The notes below the pieces were generated by a model, which was not told the origin of the DNA, made no database searches, and saw nothing but the letters and a program-made list of their open reading frames with translations. Source: Bacteroidales bacterium (GTDB lineage Bacteria > Bacteroidota > Bacteroidia > Bacteroidales > Bacteroidaceae). Taken from it: a stretch of 5,143 bases of DNA. How positions within the stretch are numbered: position 1 is the stretch's first letter; each line of letters opens with the position of its first letter. Made by a program: the position numbers and the translations under genes. The stretch lies in assembly GCA_004557285.1 (NCBI GenBank), contig SFEK01000139.1, positions 1-5,143 of the forward strand, in the 5' to 3' direction. Below, one piece after another: positions 1 to 5,143 of the stretch.

Positions 1-2351
1 GAGAGAGCGGCTGTCTCATACTTGTATTTCTTGACAAGCATACCCGCCGCATCATAGAGCATGGCAACAACAGCCACATTCTCGGTCTGTGAGAATACCG
101 ACTTGATGGCTCCAAGCTGTACGATATCAAACGTGGCATCAGTCTGGTTGTCAGCATCAGCAACCACCTCGACAACCACCTCATTGAACGCATTGTTTTT
201 GCTCATGGCAGTAATCTGCAGCACATCATTCTCGTTCACCTCTTCCAACAGCACAATCTTGGGATATTGCACGCTGAACTGTGTGACGGGTTTCTGCTGT
301 GTCTTGTTATAGATGGTGTAAGCCACATTCTGATAATCGTCATAGCCTTCTTGCTTCACAGGTTGCTGTCCTGCCTCTACACGCTCTGTGTAGGTGAAGT
401 TTGTCGTGATGGTGAAACCTGCAATCTGTTTCAGTTCAACCACACCCAGATTTACCTCTGTCAGAGCGAGCATACTGTCAGTAAGTTCTATGTTTTTGCT
501 GACATGCTCTTGCTCGGCAAATGTCATTTTGGTTGGAACGGCAAATACGTTGAGTGCGTATGCGCCCTGGGCATCGGTCTTGGCCACCACGGCTTTGGTG
601 TATTTGCCATTGATGGTCTGCGAGGCGGTGATGGTGGCCTTTGCTATAGGCTCCTGAGTCTGCAAGTCAACCACCCTACCCTGCAAGGTCATCTGTGGCA
701 GGGCCTCCAGACGGCAGGTGATGTTGTTGTCGGATGCGTTGACCATATACACGCTGTCGGCAGGCAGCCTGTACTGCATGGCAAGACTTTGGGGCAGTGT
801 GATGGAGTATCTCACGGGATAGCCCTCTACCTGTCCTTCGACTACATGGTTGTAAGACAGCAACTTGTCGTCGCCATCAAACCAGCGTATGCCCACCTGC
901 GAGGTGACATCCGTGTCATCGGGTGTGAGCACATTGAGCTTGACATTCTGCAAAGTCAGCATGTTGCTGAATGTGAGACTGATGTCGGTCTCATCAATCT
1001 TGATGGAGTCGATTTCAGCCAGCACCACACCAGAGAGGTTTTTCAGGTATGCATTGTAGGTGGTGTTTTTCATCAGGTTGCTGAAGATATAGTTCAGGCG
1101 GTCTGTCACCACATACTTGTATTTCTGTCCGCTCTTGACATTGAGCAGTTCCAGGGCCATGTTCTTGTAGCGTCCATCCTTGCACTCATCGGGCAGGTTC
1201 AGTTCAAGACTGTGCACATTGCTTCTGATGGGCAGGATAATCATGTCTTTCCATCCCTCGGCAGCCTCATAGAGTTCAATAGAGCCTTCGGGCACATAAA
1301 CGGTAAGACCTTGGGGCACTCCCTCAAAGACACTGTAGCCAATGGTGGGCGGCATCACCGAATAGACGGTGATTTCTGACAAGGAAGAACAATTATAGAA
1401 GGCATAATCGCCAATCTCGCTGATGGATGCGGGCAGCACAATCTGTGAGAGCGAATTGTTGCCATAGTAGCAATACCAAGGCACCCTGCTCACTCCAGTG
1501 GTGCGGCTCAGGTCAACCCCGGCACAGCTGCTGAATTCGTTGGCAATAGAGAAGTCATTGTCGTTCAACTTGCCGGCCACGATGATATTAGCCACTTCTG
1601 AAGGATTGTGATTGCCAATGGCTTCATAGATGGCACTTGCCAGATTGCCGGGGGTAAAGTCGTCCACGATGACCTGTCCGGTAAAACTGTCCCACGCATT
1701 CTTGCCAGGGTTTGAAGGGTTGCCCGGTGCATATTCGAACACACCATAGAGGGTGGTGTTGGCCGCCGGCATGGTGTAGTAGAAATACTGTGCCGTTGAC
1801 ACCGTGTTGCCCTGCTCGTCTTCCCAGCGCAGGAATTTGAAATCGCTGTTGGGTGTATAGGCGCAGAGATAAGTTTCCGTATCCTGCTGCACCTTGACCG
1901 GCTGGTAGGGACTGAATGAACCCGTGCCCTCAGGCTTGGCTTTCAACGTGAGCGTATAGCTCATGACGGGCACATCGGGATTGCTCGGGTTCTGGGGATT
2001 GTAGCTATATACCGCCGTTACCTGTGCGTTGCGTGCAGGCATGGTATAGTAGCAATCTGTGTTCGTTGAGAGGACATTCCCCTCGTCGTCAATCCAATAA
2101 CGGAAGGTCAAATCGCTGTAATTGTAAGCGTACAGATAGACGTTGTCTCCCTCCCGGTATTCTCCGCCGCTGGTATTCACGCCACCCATGCCGACAGGCG
2201 ATGTCGCTACCGTGAGTCGGTAGAGTCCTTCCTGTCCGGAGCCGGGCACCGTGGGGTTAGGCGGGTTCGACGGGTTGTAGCCGTCTGTCTGCGCCAAGGC
2301 AGACAGATGGCACAACACCATCAATAGATATATAAATAAACTCTTTCTCAT
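1..2351 (-). CDS. Mosaic surface protein: signal peptide, InlB-type repeats, LRR cassette, CarboxypepD-reg-like domain, 3'-partial
   Basis: The frame is open from ATG 2351-2349 to the left edge: 783 complete codons, no stop. The start is well supported. An in-frame TAA lies at 2366-2364, this is the first ATG after it, and it opens a classic signal peptide (MRK, hydrophobic run, LSALA|QT; residues 1-20). Cys14 lacks a convincing lipobox, so signal peptidase I processing is more likely than lipoprotein processing. Order: Asn/Pro linker (25-37); two InlB-B-repeat-like domains (44-115, 132-207), each followed by another Asn/Pro linker; an LRR N-cap-like stretch (224-298), about one and a half LRR_5 units and a closing cap (299-375); beta-rich, probably Ig-like segments (377-550); a carboxypeptidase-regulatory-like domain (555-626); further beta-rich sequence I do not recognise (630-783). 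The C-terminus, including any type IX sorting domain, lies outside. The likely role is an exported adhesin or ligand-binding protein. This is inferred from domain types only; no enzyme motif is seen. Confidence 0.94.
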   Translation of the reverse strand, partial: MRKSLFIYLLMVLCHLSALAQTDGYNPSNPPNPTVPGSGQEGLYRLTVATSPVGMGGVNTSGGEYREGDNVYLYAYNYSDLTFRYWIDDEGNVLSTNTDCYYTMPARNAQVTAVYSYNPQNPSNPDVPVMSYTLTLKAKPEGTGSFSPYQPVKVQQDTETYLCAYTPNSDFKFLRWEDEQGNTVSTAQYFYYTMPAANTTLYGVFEYAPGNPSNPGKNAWDSFTGQVIVDDFTPGNLASAIYEAIGNHNPSEVANIIVAGKLNDNDFSIANEFSSCAGVDLSRTTGVSRVPWYCYYGNNSLSQIVLPASISEIGDYAFYNCSSLSEITVYSVMPPTIGYSVFEGVPQGLTVYVPEGSIELYEAAEGWKDMIILPIRSNVHSLELNLPDECKDGRYKNMALELLNVKSGQKYKYVVTDRLNYIFSNLMKNTTYNAYLKNLSGVVLAEIDSIKIDETDISLTFSNMLTLQNVKLNVLTPDDTDVTSQVGIRWFDGDDKLLSYNHVVEGQVEGYPVRYSITLPQSLAMQYRLPADSVYMVNASDNNITCRLEALPQMTLQGRVVDLQTQEPIAKATITASQTINGKYTKAVVAKTDAQGAYALNVFAVPTKMTFAEQEHVSKNIELTDSMLALTEVNLGVVELKQIAGFTITTNFTYTERVEAGQQPVKQEGYDDYQNVAYTIYNKTQQKPVTQFSVQYPKIVLLEEVNENDVLQITAMSKNNAFNEVVVEVVADADNQTDATFDIVQLGAIKSVFSQTENVAVVAMLYDAAGMLVKKYKYETAAL
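474..689 (-). other. Carboxypeptidase-regulatory-like (CarboxypepD_reg) beta-sandwich domain
   Basis: Residues 555-626 read LQGRVVDLQTQEPIAKATI, then a variable loop, then VAKTDAQGAYALNVF. The sequence 'G.V.D..T.EPI..A.I...........T.A.G.Y.L.V' is the signature of this domain, found in many Bacteroidetes exported proteins and at the N-terminus of TonB-dependent receptors. Here it is internal, so it is more likely a structural or ligand-binding module. No metal-binding or catalytic residues are expected or seen. Confidence 0.75.
1227..1682 (-). other. Short BspA-type LRR cassette with N-cap-like and closing cap segments
   Basis: Residues 224-375 of the downstream protein. The first part (to about 298) contains VANIIVAGKLNDNDF, resembling INKLVVSGALNNDDW in the upstream protein. 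Then comes one full LRR_5 unit (QIVLPASISEIGDYAFYNCSSL) split over residues 303-324, a partial second unit, and a closing cap with MPP....F.....L.VYVPEGS...Y.A..W. Only about one and a half repeats remain, against about eight in the main array of the upstream gene. Confidence 0.82.
1701..2279 (-). repeat. Three Asn/Pro-rich linkers flanking the InlB-like domains
   Basis: Related linkers sit before, between and after the two InlB-like domains: YNPSNPPNPTVPG (2279-2241), YNPQNPSNPDVPV (2003-1965) and YAPGNPSNPGK (1733-1701). The shared core is NPSNP with a leading aromatic-x-P. The linker and the domain therefore repeat as one unit. Such stretches probably act as extended spacers; this is inference from composition. 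Confidence 0.8.
1731..2222 (-). repeat. Two tandem divergent InlB-B-repeat-like domains (protein-level repeat)
   Basis: Residues 44-115 (2222-2007) and 132-207 (1958-1731) align by eye along their whole length. Shared positions include Y.LT....P.G.G near the start, then YL.AY, SD..F, W.DE.GN, ST, YYTMPA.N and a final aromatic-rich strand. The pattern 'YTMPA.N..V.AVY' with a preceding 'F..W.DE.GN' is typical of the divergent InlB B-repeat / Flg_new family, small beta domains used as stalks or spacers in bacterial surface proteins. DNA identity is low, so the duplication is old. Assignment to the family is from motif recognition, not a profile search. Confidence 0.8.
2292..2351 (-). other. Signal peptide of the downstream gene
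   Basis: Residues 1-20 show a basic n-region (MRK), a hydrophobic core (LFIYLLMVLC) and a small-residue cleavage site ALA before Gln21-Thr22. Gln just after the cleavage site is common in exported Bacteroidetes proteins. This marks the product as exported through Sec and supports the start codon chosen. Confidence 0.88.
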
Positions 2352-2399
2352 AGTGGTGATTTTTTAGATCCACACAATATCTATACTTCTATAGATATG
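2352..2399 (-). promoter_or_regulatory. 48-base intergenic leader without Shine-Dalgarno or clear promoter
   Basis: Read on the minus strand, the gap runs from the upstream TAA to the downstream ATG. It contains a 9-bp inverted repeat, then TGTGTGGATC, then an A-rich stretch (CTAAAAAATCACCACT) next to the start. No purine-rich Shine-Dalgarno is present, as is usual in Bacteroidetes, where A-rich leaders favour initiation. No good match to the Bacteroides promoter pair (TTTG near -33, TAnnTTTG near -7) is seen in the gap or the last codons upstream, so co-transcription is the simplest reading. The TAA and the ATG are in the same frame, with a second in-frame TAA at 2366-2364. Confidence 0.55.
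2377..2398. repeat. Perfect 9-bp inverted repeat (hairpin or operator-like palindrome)
   Basis: Arms ATATCTATA (2377-2385) and TATAGATAT (2390-2398) are exact reverse complements around a 4-base loop (CTTC on plus, GAAG on minus). On the minus-strand transcript it starts one base after the TAA. The stem is AU-rich (one G-C pair per 9) and is not followed by a U run on either strand, so it is not a standard intrinsic terminator. It could be an mRNA processing or stability hairpin, or a protein-binding site. Confidence 0.7.
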
Positions 2400-5143
2400 T
2401 TATTTCACACGTTTCGAGCCTTTCTTCACCACTACACCCTTATAGGTGTCGGCGTCGATTCGCTGTCCGTTGAGATTGTATGCAGGAGCGTTGTCCTCCT
2501 CGCCGAGAGCCTCTACGCCCTCAATGGCTGTTGTTCCGCCCTGCTGCATGTTCAGGTGGATGAAGAAGCGACCCATGACATCACCGGCCTTGTCGATGCT
2601 GAAGGTATAGCCCTTTTCAGCGGTGATTTCTACCATGGTACCGTTCAGGCGGTCTTCGATGACGATGCTTCCTGCCACGTCTTCTCTCAGTTTCAAGGTA
2701 AACATACCCTCAGCGCCCACATGCAGGCCCAGTTCGACAACAGCATCTCCGAGAGGACGCTCGTTGATGGCATAGCGCACATTGCCGGCTACAGTGAAGA
2801 GCTGTGACACAGCTGCGTCGATGGCGTCAAACTTGCTGGCATCAACATTCATGTCATAGCCCATAGTGGCGTTTTCGTTGATGACAACACGAGTACGGTC
2901 GGCTGTCTCGTCGCCTTGGAGCACGATGTTGATGACCTGACGGTTTTCAGCCAACGGAGCCTTGGCCCTTGGCATCTGTTCCATGTCGCTGTTCTGCAGC
3001 TGGCGCACATGGTTGTGTGTCTGGCGTCCTTCCTTGGCAAAGGTGATGTTCTCCTGGTCAACAGGACGCTGCACGAAGAAGGCCTCACCGGGTGAGAGGA
3101 TAAAGTCGTCATCCACAGGACTTACGGCCATGTAGTTGTTGTAGCGAGAGTTCCAGATGGTGAGCGGTGCTGTGAAGTCGAGGAATCGGCTGTCATAGAA
3201 TGTGGGATAGGGGTTGCCCACCAAGTTCCATGAGCGGTTGTGGTCGAACTCAGCGATATGCTCGTCCAGTTCCACGGTGCGGTCGTCGGCAATGAAGAGG
3301 GCCTGGCGGTTGACACTCTCCTTGACGGGAGTCACGGTGAACATCACTGGATAAGAATTGTTGCTGTAGCAATGCATGATATAACCCTTGCCGGCCTTGA
3401 GCACGTCATCCTTCTTGAGGTCAACCCATGTAGAGTCGAGCATGTTGTTGGCGCGGTTTTCGCCGGAATATTCGCGCACCACCCATTGTGTCAGGCTGTC
3501 AGCAGGCACGATGTCACTCATTCTGACGTCAAACGGGAAGCTGATGAACTGCCAGCGGCTGTTCTGGTTCATCAGGTTGATGGTGACATTCTCGGCACGC
3601 ATCTCTCCGTTCACCATCAGGCAGGTGGGGTTGTATTGAGTGTAGTTATAATAGTTCGAGCCGTTGACAATTCTGTTGTATTGGTTGTAGTCGAGATAAT
3701 ACTTGGCATAAGGCGACAAATACATGCTGAAGTTGTTCACAGGCAGCTTGCTGCGGCTGTTGATTGTCAGGTTGCCGTGCTCGTAGTTGTTATAGCCAAA
3801 TCCATCGGTATAACCACGGTCGGTCCACAGCAGGTCAATGTTGGGACGATAGTCGGCATCCAAGGTGTCGCGGAGGGCAAACACGAAGTCTTTGTTGATG
3901 ACCACGTTCTGTGGCATGAAGTCGGTCACCTCAACGGTATAGAACTGGTTCCATCCGTCGGCCACCTGATATTCTGTCAAGCTCCATGACGGCACCATGA
4001 GCTTCACGTCGTTCATCTCTACACCGGAGAGAGGACACGAATTGCCGGTTGACGGGGGCACCACTGCGTTGGTGACGATGGTCTTCAGGTTGCCACATCC
4101 ATAGAAAGGTGCATTCGCGCACGTGCGGAGCGAACTGGGCAGGGTGACGCTGCTGAGACTGTCATTATAGGCAAAGGCATAACCTTCCAATGTCTGCAGA
4201 CCTTCGTTGAGCTTCACCTCTTTCAACGCCCTACATTCAGAGAAGGCACTGTTGCCGATGGTGACAAGGGCATCAGGACTGGTGAATTTCTCCAGCTTCT
4301 TGTTGTTGGCAAAGGCTGAACTCTGGATGTCCGTCAACGTAGAAGGCAGAGTCAGTTCGGTGAGGTTACAATTGCTGAAACAGCTATTTGGTATCGTGGT
4401 CAAGCCCTCATTGAAACGAACACTCTGCAGATTTGTACAGGATTCAAATGTATAGCCATCCATAGAGGTCAAGGAGGCGGGCAACTCTATCGACTGCAAT
4501 GACTTGCAATTTCTGAAGGCTCGATAATAGATGCTCTTCAGCGTCTGTGGCAACTCGATAGACGAAATACCTGTTTCCTGGAAAGCATAAGACTCTATGG
4601 TTTCGAGATTTGAAGGCAGCACCACGTTGCTGATGGCCCACTTGCCGTTGAACTGCGAGCTGGGGATTGTGGTGTTGATTACTCCTGACATGTCGATGTC
4701 GATGAGGTTGCTCATGGACTTGATGGTTTCCCAGTCGTCATTGTTCAGTGCGCCGGAAACAACCAGCTTGTTGATTTCCTGCAGATAGCCAGCCTCGTCA
4801 ACAGCCAGACGACCCAATTCGCCTGCATCAGCCACATTTACATTGATTTCTACCGGTGTTTCGGGAATAATCATATAATTGCCCCAAGGTGATGAAATTC
4901 GGTAGTCGTGGAACACGCCGTCGGGAATATGAACGACAAGACGGCCGGATGAATTGGAAAATGCATAATCGCTGCAAGCCAGCGGGGTTTCACTATGCAG
5001 ATAAATGTCTCTCAGCGAAGAAGCGCGATAGAAAGCATTGTCGTCAATGTATTCCACAGAAGCAGGAATATCCATAGAGGTCAAAGCCTGGAAATAATAA
5101 AAAGCACTGTTGCCAATATATCGCAACGATTTGGGCAGTGTTA
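2400..5143 (-). CDS. BspA-like leucine-rich repeat surface protein, 5'-partial
   Basis: The frame stays open from the right window edge to TAA at 2402-2400, giving 913 complete codons (residue 1 = codon 5141-5139). The true start is outside: a TTG at 5126 could be read as a start, but the residues before it (TLPKS) complete the same LRR unit, so it is internal. Order: partial LRR block and cap (1-95); linker with a VSGALNNDDW motif (about 96-150); about eight LRRs (172-354) and a second cap (to 405); Tyr/Asn-rich stretch (478-504); beta-rich region with FISFPFDV and WNLVGNPYP (528-709); beta-sandwich with YAINERPL (about 723-861); basic tail YNLNGQR...KGVVVKKG (871-913). BspA-type LRR proteins are known as secreted or surface adhesins in Bacteroidales. 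Binding to a host or polymer ligand is inferred, and no catalytic motif is visible. It lies 48 bases upstream of a related gene on the same strand. Signal peptide, if any, is not visible. Confidence 0.95.
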   Translation of the reverse strand, partial: TLPKSLRYIGNSAFYYFQALTSMDIPASVEYIDDNAFYRASSLRDIYLHSETPLACSDYAFSNSSGRLVVHIPDGVFHDYRISSPWGNYMIIPETPVEINVNVADAGELGRLAVDEAGYLQEINKLVVSGALNNDDWETIKSMSNLIDIDMSGVINTTIPSSQFNGKWAISNVVLPSNLETIESYAFQETGISSIELPQTLKSIYYRAFRNCKSLQSIELPASLTSMDGYTFESCTNLQSVRFNEGLTTIPNSCFSNCNLTELTLPSTLTDIQSSAFANNKKLEKFTSPDALVTIGNSAFSECRALKEVKLNEGLQTLEGYAFAYNDSLSSVTLPSSLRTCANAPFYGCGNLKTIVTNAVVPPSTGNSCPLSGVEMNDVKLMVPSWSLTEYQVADGWNQFYTVEVTDFMPQNVVINKDFVFALRDTLDADYRPNIDLLWTDRGYTDGFGYNNYEHGNLTINSRSKLPVNNFSMYLSPYAKYYLDYNQYNRIVNGSNYYNYTQYNPTCLMVNGEMRAENVTINLMNQNSRWQFISFPFDVRMSDIVPADSLTQWVVREYSGENRANNMLDSTWVDLKKDDVLKAGKGYIMHCYSNNSYPVMFTVTPVKESVNRQALFIADDRTVELDEHIAEFDHNRSWNLVGNPYPTFYDSRFLDFTAPLTIWNSRYNNYMAVSPVDDDFILSPGEAFFVQRPVDQENITFAKEGRQTHNHVRQLQNSDMEQMPRAKAPLAENRQVINIVLQGDETADRTRVVINENATMGYDMNVDASKFDAIDAAVSQLFTVAGNVRYAINERPLGDAVVELGLHVGAEGMFTLKLREDVAGSIVIEDRLNGTMVEITAEKGYTFSIDKAGDVMGRFFIHLNMQQGGTTAIEGVEALGEEDNAPAYNLNGQRIDADTYKGVVVKKGSKRVK
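2403..2531 (-). other. Short C-terminal tail, possible type IX sorting signal
   Basis: Residues 871-913: TAIEGVEALGEEDNAPAY, then NLNGQRI, then KGVVVKKGSKRVK at the end. A 'Y.LNGQR......KG(I/V).(V/I)..GKK' ending is common in Prevotella-type exported proteins and resembles the last strands of type IX secretion C-terminal domains, which end in a basic strand. The match is to the terminal motif only, so sorting by this route is an inference. Confidence 0.5.
2559..2975 (-). other. C-terminal beta-sandwich module with YAINERPL motif
   Basis: Residues 723-861 of the upstream protein. The pattern DRTRVVINENAT.GYD...DASKFD, then QLFTVAGNVRYAINERPL, then VELGLHVGAEGMFTL, then IVIEDRLNGTMVEI and YTFSIDKAG resembles a module widespread just before the C-terminus of secreted Bacteroidales proteins. 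I recognise the pattern but cannot assign a biochemical role. Confidence 0.6.
3015..3560 (-). other. Beta-rich region with FISFPFDV and WNLVGNPYP motifs
   Basis: Residues 528-709 of the upstream protein. Landmarks: W.FISFPFDV, WVVREYSGENRA, LKAGKGYIM, SWNLVGNPYP, TIWNSRYNNY and LSPGEAFFVQRP, ending near GRQTH. The 'WNL.GNPYP...' motif recurs in large secreted Bacteroidetes proteins ahead of their C-terminal sorting region, often after adhesin-type repeats. Its function is not known to me; a structural beta-sandwich is likely. Confidence 0.65.
3630..3710 (-). other. Tyr/Asn-rich low-complexity stretch
   Basis: Residues 478-504 of the upstream protein hold nine Tyr and six Asn in 27 positions (for example YAKYYLDYNQYN and NGSNYYNYTQYNP). 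The stretch lies between the second LRR cap and the FISFPFDV region. Aromatic/Asn-rich surface patches can take part in glycan or protein binding, but nothing here proves that. Confidence 0.6.
4080..4628 (-). repeat. Second LRR_5 array, about eight 22-23-residue units (upstream gene)
   Basis: Residues 172-354. Successive units begin VVLPSNLETI, IELPQTLKSI, IELPASLTSM, VRFNEGLTTI, LTLPSTLTDI, FTSPDALVTI, VKLNEGLQTL and VTLPSSLRTC, and most contain AF followed by C or N and a leucine seven to ten residues on. Two units have NEGL in place of LP.SL. The array is followed by a closing cap (to about 405) with VVPP........LMVPSWSL..Y.....W. The spacing fits the BspA/LRR_5 class rather than the eukaryote-like 24-residue LRR. 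Confidence 0.92.
4857..5141 (-). repeat. First LRR_5 block and its closing cap (upstream gene, N-terminus cut by window)
   Basis: Residues 1-95: the visible units are LPKSLRYIGNSAFYYFQALT, then IPASVEYIDDNAFYRASSLR, then a degenerate unit with SDYAFSNSSG. A cap follows with L.VHIPDG....Y.....PW..Y.II. More repeats probably lie beyond the right edge. Confidence 0.9.

Noticed and set aside
267..1379. Long plus-strand open frame of 370 codons
   Set aside because: It lies exactly codon-on-codon opposite the downstream surface-protein gene. A stop there needs TTA, CTA or TCA in the sense gene, codons the sense gene does not use in residues 325-695. The translation is rich in His, Val and Gln with no domain, while the minus-strand product has clear LRR and CarboxypepD_reg-like motifs.
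2292..2351. Lipoprotein signal using Cys14
   Set aside because: The residue before the Cys is Leu, which does not fit a lipobox, and a better signal peptidase I site (ALA|QT) follows.
2353..2375. Second hairpin in the leader (GTGTGGAT with ATCACCAC)
   Set aside because: Only 3 + 3 base pairs around a two-base mismatch; too weak to call.
2377..2398. Intrinsic terminator at the palindrome
   Set aside because: The stem is AU-rich with only one G-C pair and no U run follows on either strand.
2352..2430. Promoter of the TTTG / TAnnTTTG type before the downstream gene
   Set aside because: No sequence matches both boxes at proper spacing; the nearest candidate (TAGATATTG) mismatches the -7 box and lies in the palindrome.
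2397..2807. Plus-strand open frame of 136 codons starting in the intergenic gap
   Set aside because: It is again codon-aligned antisense to the 3' end of the upstream gene. No ribosome-binding context or promoter is visible, and the translation resembles the other antisense shadows.
3240..3989. Plus-strand open frame of 249 codons
   Set aside because: It is the codon-aligned antisense shadow of the upstream LRR protein, with a Val/His/Gln-rich translation and no recognisable motif. The minus strand here encodes the FISFPFDV/WNLVGNPYP region.
2400..5126. TTG at 5126 as the true start of the upstream gene
   Set aside because: The frame continues to the window edge, and residues before the TTG (TLPKS) complete a normal LRR unit. 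There is no signal peptide after the TTG.

Overview
The window holds two protein genes, both read from the minus strand and both cut by the window edges. No RNA genes, mobile elements, CRISPR arrays or other protein genes could be supported. Both products are large, modular, presumably cell-surface or secreted proteins with BspA-type leucine-rich repeats (LRR_5-like, about 23 residues per unit, core LP.SL..I...AF..C..L..I). Their build, the beta-sandwich and C-terminal 'YNLNGQR...KGVVV..G.K' region of one of them, the absence of a Shine-Dalgarno sequence before the only visible start, and a GC content near one half by eye all point to Bacteroidales. A Prevotella-like gut or oral species is likely, but the species cannot be fixed from sequence reading alone.

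Layout in transcription order (right to left): (1) 5143 to 2400 is the 3' part of an LRR protein. 913 complete codons are visible and the 5' end lies beyond the window. It carries a partial LRR block with its closing cap, a linker, a second block of about eight LRRs with a cap, a Tyr/Asn-rich middle region, a beta-rich region with the motif WNLVGNPYP, a further beta-sandwich and a basic C-terminal tail. (2) 2399 to 2352 is a 48-base gap with a perfect 9-bp inverted repeat immediately after the stop codon, no recognisable promoter and no Shine-Dalgarno. (3) 2351 to 1 is the 5' part of a second surface protein. 783 complete codons are visible and the 3' end lies beyond the window. It has a signal peptide, two divergent InlB-B-repeat-like domains separated by Asn/Pro-rich linkers, one short LRR cassette, beta-rich Ig-like stretches and a carboxypeptidase-regulatory-like domain.

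The short gap, shared strand and shared 'N-cap + LRR + closing cap' module suggest a two-gene (or longer) co-transcribed unit of related surface proteins. They probably work in adhesion or in binding host or polymer ligands, but no substrate or partner can be read from the sequence. The window looks like an ordinary Bacteroidales surface-protein locus. I see no clear sign of a new enzymatic or defence system. The most distinctive points are the mosaic build of the second protein and the palindrome between the genes.
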